Both the position numbers and the translations under genes were made by a program. A model generated the notes under the pieces. That model saw only the letters and a program-made list of their open reading frames with translations. It was not told the DNA's origin and made no database searches. A stretch of DNA of 64,000 nucleotides. Source: JASGDB01 sp049841315. GTDB taxonomy: Bacteria > Bacteroidota > Bacteroidia > Flavobacteriales > Weeksellaceae. How positions within the stretch are numbered: position 1 is the first letter of the stretch; the number at the start of each line of letters is the position of its first letter. This document shows positions 1 through 7,978 of this stretch, piece after piece. The stretch lies in assembly GCA_049841315.1 (NCBI GenBank), contig JASGDB010000121.1:58696-122695 (forward strand), in the 5' to 3' direction.

Positions 1-912
1 ATCGTACATTGGTGCGTGAGAAACGAATATGTAAAAGGAGCGATAGAATCCCGAGGACATAATCCGAATTATCTTACAGCGGTGAATTTTAATATTAAAA
101 ATATCAGGCTTACAACCGACATTAATGAGCTGGTTACAGCCTGCGATGTGATTGTTCTGGCAACGCCGTCCATTTATCTGGAAAGCGAAATGGAGAAAAT
201 GACCTGCGATTACAGCGGTAAAATTTTCGTTTCGGCAATTAAAGGGATTGTTCCGAAAGTGAATGATGTGGTTGCCCATTATCTCCGTGATGAATTTAAA
301 ATTGGTTTCCGCTCTCAGGCAGTGATAGCCGGGCCTTGCCACGCGGAAGAGGTCGCAATGGAACGTTTGTCGTATCTCACGATTGCGGCGGCGGAAGATG
401 AAGTCGCGGAAAAGCTGGAGAAACTCTTTAGGTCGGATTTTATCAATGTGCATTCGAGTAAGGATATTTTGGGAAATGAATACAGCGCAATTTTGAAAAA
501 CATCTACGCTATCGGAGCGGGAATTGCGAGCGGACTGGGATACGGAGATAACTTTACGGCGGTTTTTGTGTCCAATGCGGTTCGTGAAATGGAAATTTTT
601 CTCGAAGGCATTTATGAAGCGCCTCGCGATGTGAACCAAAGTGCTTACCTCGGAGACCTTCTGGTAACGGCATATTCCCTGTTTTCGCGTAACCGAAGCC
701 TTGGGAATCTGATTGGAAAAGGCTATACCGTGAAATCCGCAATTCAGTCGATGAACATGATTGCAGAAGGATATTATGCAGCGGATTCCATTTACAACAC
801 CTCTCAGGAAAAGAAAATGAATACACCGATTATTGATACCGTGTACAGGATTTTATATGAAGAAAAAAATCCGGAAAAGCAATTTAAAAAACTGACAGCC
901 GTTCTTAATTAA
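1..912 (+). CDS. gpsA: NAD(P)-dependent glycerol-3-phosphate dehydrogenase, 5'-truncated by window edge
   Basis: Reduces dihydroxyacetone phosphate to sn-glycerol 3-phosphate, the backbone for phospholipids, in the cytoplasm. The reading frame is open from base 1 (…IVHWCVRNEYVK), so the gene starts upstream; the GTG at 16 is internal. Recognisable GpsA segments are NPNYL followed by the VIVLATPS strand of the Rossmann domain, SAIKGI, AGPCHAEEVA and the helical C-terminal domain with LKNIYAIGAGIASGLGYGDN containing the catalytic Lys region. About 303 codons are present of a usual 330-340, so only the first Rossmann beta-alpha-beta is missing. The next gene follows after 59 bases. Identification is secure; the start cannot be seen. 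Confidence 0.93.
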   Translation: MVHWCVRNEYVKGAIESRGHNPNYLTAVNFNIKNIRLTTDINELVTACDVIVLATPSIYLESEMEKMTCDYSGKIFVSAIKGIVPKVNDVVAHYLRDEFKIGFRSQAVIAGPCHAEEVAMERLSYLTIAAAEDEVAEKLEKLFRSDFINVHSSKDILGNEYSAILKNIYAIGAGIASGLGYGDNFTAVFVSNAVREMEIFLEGIYEAPRDVNQSAYLGDLLVTAYSLFSRNRSLGNLIGKGYTVKSAIQSMNMIAEGYYAADSIYNTSQEKKMNTPIIDTVYRILYEEKNPEKQFKKLTAVLN

Positions 913-971
913 AAATAAAACATTAGAAATTGTTTTTAAAAATCTATTGTTTAGGACTATAAAAAAATACG

Positions 972-1493
972 ATGAATCTGAGCGAAAACAAGGCGGAAAA
1001 AATCTCCGTATTAGAAAAAATTGCCAACAGCATTATGTGGTGGGTTGGTTCTATCCCCTCTCTTATTGCCCATTCCATTTTCTTTATCGTTTGCTTTGCA
1101 CTGCCGTTGTTCAATATTGTGAAGTTTGATCACATGCTTCTCGTGCTGACTACGCTTCTGTCTTTGGAAGCCATTTATCTCGCTATTTTTATTCAGATGT
1201 CGGTCAATAAAAGTTCCGAGCACATTGAAGACCTGAGAGAAGATGTCGAAGAAATTCAGGAAGACATTGATGAAATTCAGGAGGATATTGAAGAAATTCA
1301 GGAAGACATTGACGAAATTCAGGAAGATGTGGAAGAAATCAACGAAGACGACGATGAAGACCATACCGAAAGAGCCAGAACCGTAATGCTGAAAAGCAAA
1401 GTATCAAGCAATAAATCCGACATCAAACTTCTGAAAGACAAAATCGCAGAACTGGAAAGCCTTTTGGAAGAACTGAGGAAACAGGAAGAGTAA
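972..1493 (+). CDS. DUF1003-like membrane protein with heptad-repeat tail
   Basis: A 173-aa inner-membrane protein of unknown function. Residues about 22-75 hold two hydrophobic segments (IMWWVGSIPSLIAHSIFFI and MLLVLTTLLSLEAIYLAIF) separated by a short loop, the layout of DUF1003 proteins. From about residue 80 the chain becomes a very acidic coiled coil built from repeats of the seven-residue unit EEIQEDI/DEIQEDI, five or six copies, then a charged C-terminal helix (LKDKIAELESLLEELRK). The ATG at 972 fits the start. The near-identical DNA repeats (gaagaaattcaggaagacatt) make copy-number variation likely. It probably forms parallel oligomers at the membrane face; that is inference. Confidence 0.75.
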   Translation: MNLSENKAEKISVLEKIANSIMWWVGSIPSLIAHSIFFIVCFALPLFNIVKFDHMLLVLTTLLSLEAIYLAIFIQMSVNKSSEHIEDLREDVEEIQEDIDEIQEDIEEIQEDIDEIQEDVEEINEDDDEDHTERARTVMLKSKVSSNKSDIKLLKDKIAELESLLEELRKQEE

Positions 1494-1578
1494 ATTTGAC
1501 TTTGGGACTTTGTGAAAATGAGACTTTGAGAAAATGAGCGTTTATTGGTTTGATGGATTTGAATGTTTGAAATGGTTT

Positions 1579-1641
1579 GATTTTAAACCACCCCGTCAAA
1601 ATTTTCTTTTTGAAAATTTTGCCACCCCTCCAAAGGAGGGG
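1579..1641. repeat. Palindromic intergenic element between the DUF1003 gene and pnp
   Basis: Two adjacent hairpins: a 9-bp stem AAAATTTTC/GAAAATTTT around a T5 loop (1598-1620), then CCCCTCC-AAA-GGAGGGG (1625-1641). The same CCCCTCCAAAGGAGGG core recurs at 56695-56710. The 1494-1793 gap otherwise contains only the pnp promoter; the 73-codon open frame across it has no coding character. It looks like a dispersed REP-like element. Confidence 0.55.
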
Positions 1642-1716
1642 AATATTTCCACCTCGAATCTCGTAACTCGTATCACTACTTGGTTCTTTTTCCTTTTTAC
1701 TTGGCTCTTTTTTCCC

Positions 1717-1724
1717 TATCTTTG
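1717..1724 (+). promoter_or_regulatory. -7 element of pnp promoter
   Basis: TATCTTTG matches the Bacteroidota -7 consensus TAnnTTTG. It lies 70 bases before the pnp ATG and predicts a leader of about 60 nt. No clear -33 TTTG is seen at the usual spacing. Confidence 0.6.
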
Positions 1725-1793
1725 CACACGAAAATTTAAAAAACTTAAATTATAACGTGTTCAATACGGAACACAGAAGAACATTTTTTACTT

Positions 1794-3950
1794 ATGAGTA
1801 TACCTCAAGCGTTTACAGAAACGATTGTCCTTGCAGACGGCAGGGAAATCACCATTGAAACAGGAAAACTGGCGAAACAAGCCGACGGTTCTGTTGTCGT
1901 GAAATGCGGCGGAACGATGCTTCTCGCAACCGTTGTCGCCAACAAAGAAGCCAATCCGGGCGTGGATTTTCTTCCATTAACGGTAGATTACAGAGAGAAA
2001 TTTTATGCAGGTGGAAAAATTCCGGGGAACTTTTTCAGAAGAGAAGCAAGACCTTCCGACCAGGAAATTTTAACGATGCGTTTGGTGGACAGGGTTTTGC
2101 GTCCGCTTTTCCCGGAAGATTTCCACGCGGAAGTTCAGGTAATGATTTCCCTGATTTCTTACGACGGACAGTCTATTCCTGATGATTTGGCAGGCTTGGC
2201 AGCATCTTCTGCGATTGCCATTACCGATATTCCGTTTAACGGACCGATGTCGGAAGTGAGAGTTGTGAGATTTGACGGAAAACTTTCCATTAATCCGAGT
2301 TATGAATCGTTGAAAGATGCCGAACTGGATATTATGGTCGGCGCCACCAAAGATTCTATCGTAATGGTGGAAGGCGAAATGAAAGAAATTTCCGAGCAGG
2401 AAATGCTGGAAGCGATTATTTTCGCTCACGGAGAAATCAAAAAACAAATCGAGGCTCAGGAAAGATTAGCAGCGAAAGTTGGAAAATCTTTCCCAAAAAG
2501 AGAATACAGCCACGAAACTCACGACGAAGAAATCCGCGAAAAAGTATGGAAAGAATGCTACGATAAAGTATATGAAGTAGCAAAAACTCCGTCTGCAAAA
2601 GAAGAAAGAGGAGAAAAATTCAAAGCCGTTTTGGAAGAATTTTTATCGCAATATGCTGAAAATCCGGAAGAATTAGAAAGAGTAACGCCTTTCGCAAAAA
2701 TCTATTATCACGATGTGGAAAAAGAAGCAATGCGTCAGATGATTTTGAACGAAAAAGTTCGTTTGGACGGTCGCGACCCGAGAACCATTCGTCCGATTTG
2801 GTGTGAGGTGGATTATCTTCCGGGAGCACACGGTTCTGCCATTTTCACAAGAGGCGAAACGCAGTCTTTGACCGCCGTAACTTTGGGTTCTATCAAAGAT
2901 GCGAATATGGTGGACAGCGTGATTTCCCAATACGACGAAAAATTCTTTTTACATTATAATTTCCCGCCGTTTTCAACCGGCGAAGCAAGACCGCTGAGAG
3001 GAACTTCCCGAAGAGAAGTCGGACACGGAAATTTGGCTCAAAGAGCATTACAAGCGGTAATTCCCGAAGAAAATCCTTACACAATCCGTATCGTTTCCGA
3101 TATTTTGGAAAGCAACGGTTCGTCTTCAATGGCGACAGTTTGTGCCGGAACATTAGCGTTGATGGATGCCGGAGTTCAGATTACAAAACCCGTTTCAGGT
3201 ATCGCAATGGGATTAATCACGGATAAAAAATCCGGAAAATGGACGGTTCTTTCCGATATTTTAGGAGACGAAGACCATTTAGGAGATATGGATTTCAAAG
3301 TAACCGGAACTGCGGAAGGAATCACGGCTTGCCAAATGGACATCAAAATTCAGGGACTTTCTATGGATATTATGGAACAGGCGCTGATGCAGGCAAAAGA
3401 CGGAAGACTTCACATTTTAAATAAAATCACGGAAACCATTTCCGCACCAAGAACAGACGTGAAACCTCACGCTCCGAAAATGGTATTAATGGAAATTCCG
3501 AAAGACTTCATCGGTGCCGTAATCGGACCTGGCGGAAAAATCATTCAGCAGATGCAGAAAGATACCGATACCGTGATTGCGATTGAGGAAAGAGGCGAAA
3601 TCGGATACATCGAGATTGCCGGAACCGACCGTGAAAAAATCAATCTGGCAGTGGCGAAAATCAACGAAATTACTTTTGTTCCCGTAGTTGGCGAAGTCTA
3701 TAAAGGGAAAGTAGTGAAAGTAATGGATTTCGGTGCTTTCGTAGCGATTGCCAAAGGAACGGAAGGATTGCTTCACATTTCCGAAATCGAATGGAAGCGT
3801 TTGGACAAAGTTCCTTACGCAGAAGGCGACGAAGTGGAAGTGAAATTTATGGGCTACGATGACCGCAAAAAAATGAAACTTTCAAGAAAAGTTCTCTTGC
3901 CAAGACCTCCGAAACCGGAGCAAAAACCGAGAGAAGACCAACAAGGATAA
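1794..3950 (+). CDS. pnp: Polyribonucleotide nucleotidyltransferase (PNPase)
   Basis: A 3'-5' phosphorolytic exoribonuclease that degrades mRNA and trims stable RNA in the cytoplasm as a homotrimer. The 718 aa show the full order: RNase PH-like core 1 (GTMLLATVV, FLPLTVDYREKFYAGGKIPG), helical linker, RNase PH-like core 2 (RLDGRDPRTIRPI, the phosphate-binding SNGSSSMA and the GDEDHLGDMDFKVTG catalytic stretch), a KH domain with IGPGGK at about residues 578-583, and a C-terminal S1 domain (VYKGKVVKVMDFGAFV). Length is normal. It has its own promoter and an intrinsic terminator immediately downstream. Confidence 0.98.
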   Translation: MSIPQAFTETIVLADGREITIETGKLAKQADGSVVVKCGGTMLLATVVANKEANPGVDFLPLTVDYREKFYAGGKIPGNFFRREARPSDQEILTMRLVDRVLRPLFPEDFHAEVQVMISLISYDGQSIPDDLAGLAASSAIAITDIPFNGPMSEVRVVRFDGKLSINPSYESLKDAELDIMVGATKDSIVMVEGEMKEISEQEMLEAIIFAHGEIKKQIEAQERLAAKVGKSFPKREYSHETHDEEIREKVWKECYDKVYEVAKTPSAKEERGEKFKAVLEEFLSQYAENPEELERVTPFAKIYYHDVEKEAMRQMILNEKVRLDGRDPRTIRPIWCEVDYLPGAHGSAIFTRGETQSLTAVTLGSIKDANMVDSVISQYDEKFFLHYNFPPFSTGEARPLRGTSRREVGHGNLAQRALQAVIPEENPYTIRIVSDILESNGSSSMATVCAGTLALMDAGVQITKPVSGIAMGLITDKKSGKWTVLSDILGDEDHLGDMDFKVTGTAEGITACQMDIKIQGLSMDIMEQALMQAKDGRLHILNKITETISAPRTDVKPHAPKMVLMEIPKDFIGAVIGPGGKIIQQMQKDTDTVIAIEERGEIGYIEIAGTDREKINLAVAKINEITFVPVVGEVYKGKVVKVMDFGAFVAIAKGTEGLLHISEIEWKRLDKVPYAEGDEVEVKFMGYDDRKKMKLSRKVLLPRPPKPEQKPREDQQG

Positions 3951-3965
3951 TCTTTCTTTATCAAT

Positions 3966-3999
3966 AAAAAATCCGCTTCTGAAAATGAAGCGGATTTTT
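3966..3999 (+). terminator. Rho-independent terminator of pnp
   Basis: A 13-bp perfect stem AAAAATCCGCTTC/GAAGCGGATTTTT with a 7-nt loop, followed by a T-rich run. It lies between convergent pnp and the YoeB gene and could serve both strands. Confidence 0.88.
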
Positions 4000-4017
4000 A
4001 TTTTTTGCTGAAAATCT

Positions 4018-4299
4018 TTATTTATCCGAATAATGTCCCATTGCTGAAAGAACTTCTACCATTACAGTATCTTCATCAATAGAATACACCATTCTGTCTT
4101 TTTGATTGATTCGTCGAGACCATTTTCCGGTAAGTTCGTATTTTAAAGGTTCTGGTTGTCCGGTTCCTGTAGTTGGGTGGTCTTCTAATTCCACCAAAAT
4201 AGTTTCTATCTTTTTAATGGATGCTTTGTTCCCCGATTTGTAATGTTTTTCCAAATCTTTTTGAGCCTCGGGCTTTATTTCAATCCTAAACTTCCCCAT
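4018..4299 (-). CDS. YoeB-family (Txe) mRNA interferase toxin
   Basis: A 93-aa RelE-superfamily toxin that would cleave mRNA at the ribosomal A site. The YoeB signature is complete: TGTGQPEPLKYELTGKWSRRI followed by DRMVYSI and a C-terminal GHYSDK in place of the usual RYHY. The His and Tyr of that tail are the likely catalytic residues by comparison with YoeB. The N-terminus overlaps the upstream antitoxin gene by 25 bases, so the pair is translationally coupled in the usual antitoxin-first order. Confidence in the family is high; activity is unproven. Confidence 0.88.
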   Translation of the reverse strand: MGKFRIEIKPEAQKDLEKHYKSGNKASIKKIETILVELEDHPTTGTGQPEPLKYELTGKWSRRINQKDRMVYSIDEDTVMVEVLSAMGHYSDK

Positions 4300-4493
4300 A
4301 TATCTTTGGTATCAACGATAATCCCTTTTTGTTTTTCGGCTCGTTTGATTTTTTTTACAAATTCCAGGCTGTAAGGACTTTTTTCTTCTATTATCTCAAT
4401 CCCTTTTTGTTTGGAATAGACTACATCAAGCATTTCTTTGAAAGCCTTTCCTGCTTTTGTCCGCTTGTTTATTTTTAATGTTACCGTTTCCAT
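4275..4493 (-). CDS. Antitoxin of the YoeB-type pair
   Basis: A 72-aa antitoxin-sized protein. Its N-terminus (TVTLKINKRTKAGKAF) resembles that of the antitoxin at 45458 (TISLKINEKSKVGQLF), which is paired with a YafQ-type toxin. The C-terminal half is charged and probably folds on binding toxin. The beta-strand-like N-terminus could be the dimerisation and DNA-binding part, so autoregulation is likely but not shown. Its 3' end overlaps the toxin gene by 25 bases, and a TAnnTTTG promoter sits 20 bases upstream. Confidence 0.8.
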   Translation of the reverse strand: METVTLKINKRTKAGKAFKEMLDVVYSKQKGIEIIEEKSPYSLEFVKKIKRAEKQKGIIVDTKDIWGSLGLK

Positions 4494-4513
4494 AACTTTT
4501 ATTTTTCCTCTAA

Positions 4514-4521
4514 CAAAAATA
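4514..4521 (-). promoter_or_regulatory. -7 element of the YoeB-type module
   Basis: On the minus strand the sequence reads TATTTTTG, a perfect TAnnTTTG, about 20 bases before the antitoxin ATG. Confidence 0.55.
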
Positions 4522-4545
4522 CAAAATATATTGATACAATTTTTC

Positions 4546-5277
4546 TCACTTATTCATTCCCATTATTTGTAGTTTTTCATAGATTTTATCACGGTAGCTT
4601 AAACCTAAGGGAATACTCTTTTTATGGTTCAGAATCACGATATGCTGTTCGATGTAATTGATTTTTTTGATGTTAATGAAGAACGATTTATGGACTCTGC
4701 AAATATAATCGAGGTGTTTCAAATCCTCTTCAATAGCGGTTAATGTGCCGTGAAGTATGATTTTGTCGGTTTCCGTGTATAAGCAAATGTAATTCCGCAT
4801 ACCTTCTATGTATAACAATTCGGAAGGAATGATTTTTACCAAACGTTTCTCACTTTTCACAAAAAAACTTTCATCACTTTTTTCGGGCAAAATTGTGGAA
4901 GAAACAAGTGTTGTTCTTTGATTATCAATTACTTTCTGTACACTTTTCGAGAAACGTTCCAAAGAAATCGGTTTTAGTAAATAATCCACCGCATTTTGGT
5001 CGAAAGCCTCTAATGCATATTGGTCGAAAGCCGTCGTATAAATGATTGCGGGAGGATTGTTAAACATTTTAACAAAATCGGTTCCGCTAATTTCCGGCAT
5101 TTTTATATCTAAAAAAATGACATCTATATTTTTGTCTTTATTCAGAAAGGCAATCAGTTCAAAAACATTGCTGCAGGTACCTTCCAACTGCAATATTTCA
5201 AATTTTGAAATATGATGAATCAAAACATCTTGTGCCAATTTTTCATCATCTACCACTAAACATCTTATTTTGTTCAT
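4546..5277 (-). CDS. LytTR-family response regulator
   Basis: A 243-aa cytoplasmic transcription regulator. The N-terminal receiver domain (1-120) has the acidic pair VVDDE at 8-12, the phospho-acceptor Asp57 in FLDIKMP, Thr87-region TTAFDQYA and the conserved Lys in YLLKP. The C-terminal LytTR DNA-binding domain (about 138-240) carries RLVKIIPSELLYIEGMRNY and FFINIKKINYIEQH. It ends two bases after the start context of the kinase gene, so the pair is one operon with the kinase first. Target genes are unknown. Confidence 0.93.
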   Translation of the reverse strand: MNKIRCLVVDDEKLAQDVLIHHISKFEILQLEGTCSNVFELIAFLNKDKNIDVIFLDIKMPEISGTDFVKMFNNPPAIIYTTAFDQYALEAFDQNAVDYLLKPISLERFSKSVQKVIDNQRTTLVSSTILPEKSDESFFVKSEKRLVKIIPSELLYIEGMRNYICLYTETDKIILHGTLTAIEEDLKHLDYICRVHKSFFINIKKINYIEQHIVILNHKKSIPLGLSYRDKIYEKLQIMGMNK

Positions 5278-5279
5278 CT

Positions 5280-6329
5280 CTAAAATTTTATTTCCAGATT
5301 AATCGTAAAAACGTCTTTGTTTTTTTCAATTTCGAGCTTGTGTTTCTCGGGATAGAGCAATTTCAGGCGGTTTTTTATATTTTCAATTCCGATTCCGCCA
5401 GCGTCTTTTTTCGCAGATTCCTTAAAATTATTTTTGCAGATAAATATAAGATTATTTTCATCACAGCGTAAAATGGCATCAATATAAGAAGCACCGATAG
5501 TGGAATCTGTTCCGTGCTTAAAGGCGTTTTCTATCAAAGGAAGCAGGAGCATCGGAGCTATTTTCACCGAATTTTTCACGGAACGGTAATCGAAAGATAT
5601 TTTTGCATTTTCGGGTAATCTCAGCTGTTCAATATCAATGTAGGTATTCAGAATGTGGATTTCGTCTGCAATCGAAATTTCTCTTTTTTTCGTTTCGTAT
5701 AAAGAATACCGCAAAATATCCGACAGTTTTAAAATCACATCAGGAGTTTCTTCCGATTTTTTTATGGAAAGTGCGTATAAACTGTTCAGCACATTGAACA
5801 AAAAATGCGGACTAATCTGCGATTTCAGGAGATTGAGTTCTGCAAGATTCTGCTCGGTTTTTATCTGTTTTTCTTTCTTAATTTTCAGCAGGAAATTTTG
5901 CAGATTATAACTTGCAAACATCATAATCATTACCAAAATAATTCCCGGAAAAACATCAAAATAATATTGGTGTTTTTCTAAAAATCCAGGAGGGGAGGAA
6001 GTTATGCCGATTGGTGTAAAATCAATCAATTCATTACTATTGAACTGATTGTAAAGCCATTGCAAATATTTTCCCAATACAATTACCGTAACAAAAAGCA
6101 TTATCGAAACTGTACCGAAATATTTTTTGAGGTTTTTCGTATTCCGAAGTTTGGGCAAAAGCAGGAAATTATTAATCCAAGCAGGAACAAAAAGCAAAAA
6201 ATTGTACAGAAAAATAAACCAAAAAGGTAGATTTTTGTAATTATTTTTGGTAGCGGCAAAAAGTATGAAACCGAACAAAATACTGTTCAGAAATATTCTC
6301 AGCCAGTTATATTTTTTGAAATTTCTCAT
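5280..6329 (-). CDS. LytS-type sensor histidine kinase
   Basis: A 349-aa membrane histidine kinase of the His_kinase (PF06580) class. Four hydrophobic segments occupy about 10-27, 36-58, 73-90 and 126-142. The dimerisation helix has the phospho-acceptor His175 in SQISPHFLFNVLNSL. The ATPase domain has the N-box LLPLIENAFKHG (Asn268) and the G-box GGIGIENIKNRL. There is no separate sensory domain, so the signal is probably read in or near the membrane. It overlaps no gene but lies only two bases from the regulator it should phosphorylate. Confidence 0.93.
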   Translation of the reverse strand: MRNFKKYNWLRIFLNSILFGFILFAATKNNYKNLPFWFIFLYNFLLFVPAWINNFLLLPKLRNTKNLKKYFGTVSIMLFVTVIVLGKYLQWLYNQFNSNELIDFTPIGITSSPPGFLEKHQYYFDVFPGIILVMIMMFASYNLQNFLLKIKKEKQIKTEQNLAELNLLKSQISPHFLFNVLNSLYALSIKKSEETPDVILKLSDILRYSLYETKKREISIADEIHILNTYIDIEQLRLPENAKISFDYRSVKNSVKIAPMLLLPLIENAFKHGTDSTIGASYIDAILRCDENNLIFICKNNFKESAKKDAGGIGIENIKNRLKLLYPEKHKLEIEKNKDVFTINLEIKF

Positions 6330-6522
6330 AGCAAAGGGAAGACTGTAAAGGTAATTATTTCCCGATTTCCGAAGCCGGATTTTTACACCAACATACCTGT
6401 TTTGTGGACGAATAGTTTTTAAAAGATTGTGAAATTTTACGTCCTGAATTTTCTTCAGTTGGTCAAAAAAACAAAAATTACTTAGAAATTCCTTTTTTTC
6501 TTTGTCAATAAATATTTGAACA

Positions 6523-7866
6523 ATGAAAAAATTCGCCTTATTATTGATGCTCGGCTTTTTTGGCTTCCTTTCTGCCCAAAATCCGGATTACAAAAAATCT
6601 ATTGACAGTTTAATGGATTATTTCCAAAAGAACAATGCTTTTTCCGGAAGTATTTTGCTTCAAAAAGACGGCGAAACGCTGTATAAAGGCAATTTCAACA
6701 AATTCGGTAATGCTTCTGAAAATTACAGAATCGGCTCCGTTACCAAAATTTTTACGGCAATTATTATTTTTCAGTTGATAGAAGATGGAAAACTTGCTTT
6801 GGATACAAAACTCAATCAATTTTATCCTTCGGTAAAATATTCCGACAGAATTACCATCGGCAATATGCTGAACCACACCAGCGGAATTCACGATTATCTG
6901 GAGTGGGAAGAGTATTACAGCAAGAAAAAAAACATTTTTTCCAAAGAAGATTTGCTGAATCTTATTAATAGTCAAAAACCTGATTTTAAGCCAAATAACG
7001 ACAGTTCATACAGCAATTCAAATTACATTTTGCTCGGTTATATCATAGAAAAAATTACAGGTAAAAGTTTTGAAGACAATCTCAAAGACAGGATTATTAA
7101 TAAAACCGGATTGAAAAATACCTACTACGAAAAATCCGAAAACGAATATTCCAAAAGAAATATTTCCTACCAATACAACGGCGAAAACTGGGTAAAAGAA
7201 CCCGAAACAAATCCTTCGCTATCACTTGCAGCAGGTGCGATAGTTTCCACAACGGAAGATTTGACAAAATTGATGAATTCACTTTTCAATGGGAAATTGG
7301 TTTCTGAAAAATCTCTTGCTCAAATGGAAAAAATGGACACAAAAAATTATGGCTACGGTTTACACAAAGCGCCATTTTATGAGAAAAAAGGATTCGGGCA
7401 TACCGGAAGAATAGATGAATCCCGCTCTGTTGTCGGGTATTTTCCGGACGATAAAATTGCATTAGCGATTGTTTCAAATGGAAATACAGTGAACACAAAT
7501 CAGTTGGCAATAGGAATTTTGTCAAAATATTATCAGAAAAAATATACCTATCCGGATTTTACAGAATACGAAAGCAAAACAGCACTTTCAACCGAAAAAT
7601 TTACCGGTGTTTACAAAGCAAAACTCGCCGGAATTGTTACCATCGCAAAATTTCATATTTCACAAGCCGGAAAAAACCATCTCTTTTTAAGTATGTACAA
7701 CAACGGAAAAGACAGTGAAAAACGCTTACTGATTCGCAAAGATGAAAATTATTTTTACTCTCCGGAAAGCAAGGCAGAATTTCATTTTTTATCTGATAAA
7801 AAAGGAATAATTACAGGAATAAAATTGGTGCAGGGAAAACAGTCTATTAATTGTAAAAAGATTTAG
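6523..7866 (+). CDS. Secreted serine hydrolase of the beta-lactamase/DD-peptidase fold
   Basis: A 447-aa class C-type serine hydrolase. A signal peptide (MKKFALLLMLGFFGFLSAQ) is followed by the PF00144-like domain with the nucleophile motif SVTK (Ser72-Lys75), the YSN motif at 163-165 and HTG near 294. The remaining 100 residues form a C-terminal extra domain typical of Bacteroidota members. Such proteins are more often esterases or D-aminopeptidases than true beta-lactamases, so resistance should not be assumed. It is divergent from the two-component pair, whose promoter region it shares. Confidence 0.85.
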   Translation: MKKFALLLMLGFFGFLSAQNPDYKKSIDSLMDYFQKNNAFSGSILLQKDGETLYKGNFNKFGNASENYRIGSVTKIFTAIIIFQLIEDGKLALDTKLNQFYPSVKYSDRITIGNMLNHTSGIHDYLEWEEYYSKKKNIFSKEDLLNLINSQKPDFKPNNDSSYSNSNYILLGYIIEKITGKSFEDNLKDRIINKTGLKNTYYEKSENEYSKRNISYQYNGENWVKEPETNPSLSLAAGAIVSTTEDLTKLMNSLFNGKLVSEKSLAQMEKMDTKNYGYGLHKAPFYEKKGFGHTGRIDESRSVVGYFPDDKIALAIVSNGNTVNTNQLAIGILSKYYQKKYTYPDFTEYESKTALSTEKFTGVYKAKLAGIVTIAKFHISQAGKNHLFLSMYNNGKDSEKRLLIRKDENYFYSPESKAEFHFLSDKKGIITGIKLVQGKQSINCKKI

Positions 7867-7875
7867 CAGAATGGG

Positions 7876-7903
7876 AACCACCTTTTTTTGAAGTGGTTTT
7901 TTT
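7876..7903 (+). terminator. Terminator after the serine hydrolase gene
   Basis: Stem AACCAC…TT/AA…GTGGTT with a one-base bulge, followed by a run of seven T. It lies 10 bases after the stop codon. Confidence 0.7.
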
Positions 7904-7978
7904 ATTCAATTCAATGAATTATTTATATTTCAAATTCCCTTTTCAACAGAAGCCTTTTTTTCACATAGCCCTTTTGAG

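Noticed and set aside
1011..1364. 117-codon minus-strand frame of FFNILLNFI-like repeats
   Set aside because: It is the complement of the heptad-repeat region of the plus-strand membrane protein.
1534..1755. 73-codon open frame before pnp
   Set aside because: It runs through a palindromic repeat and the pnp promoter, has an aromatic-rich nonsense-like translation and no family resemblance.
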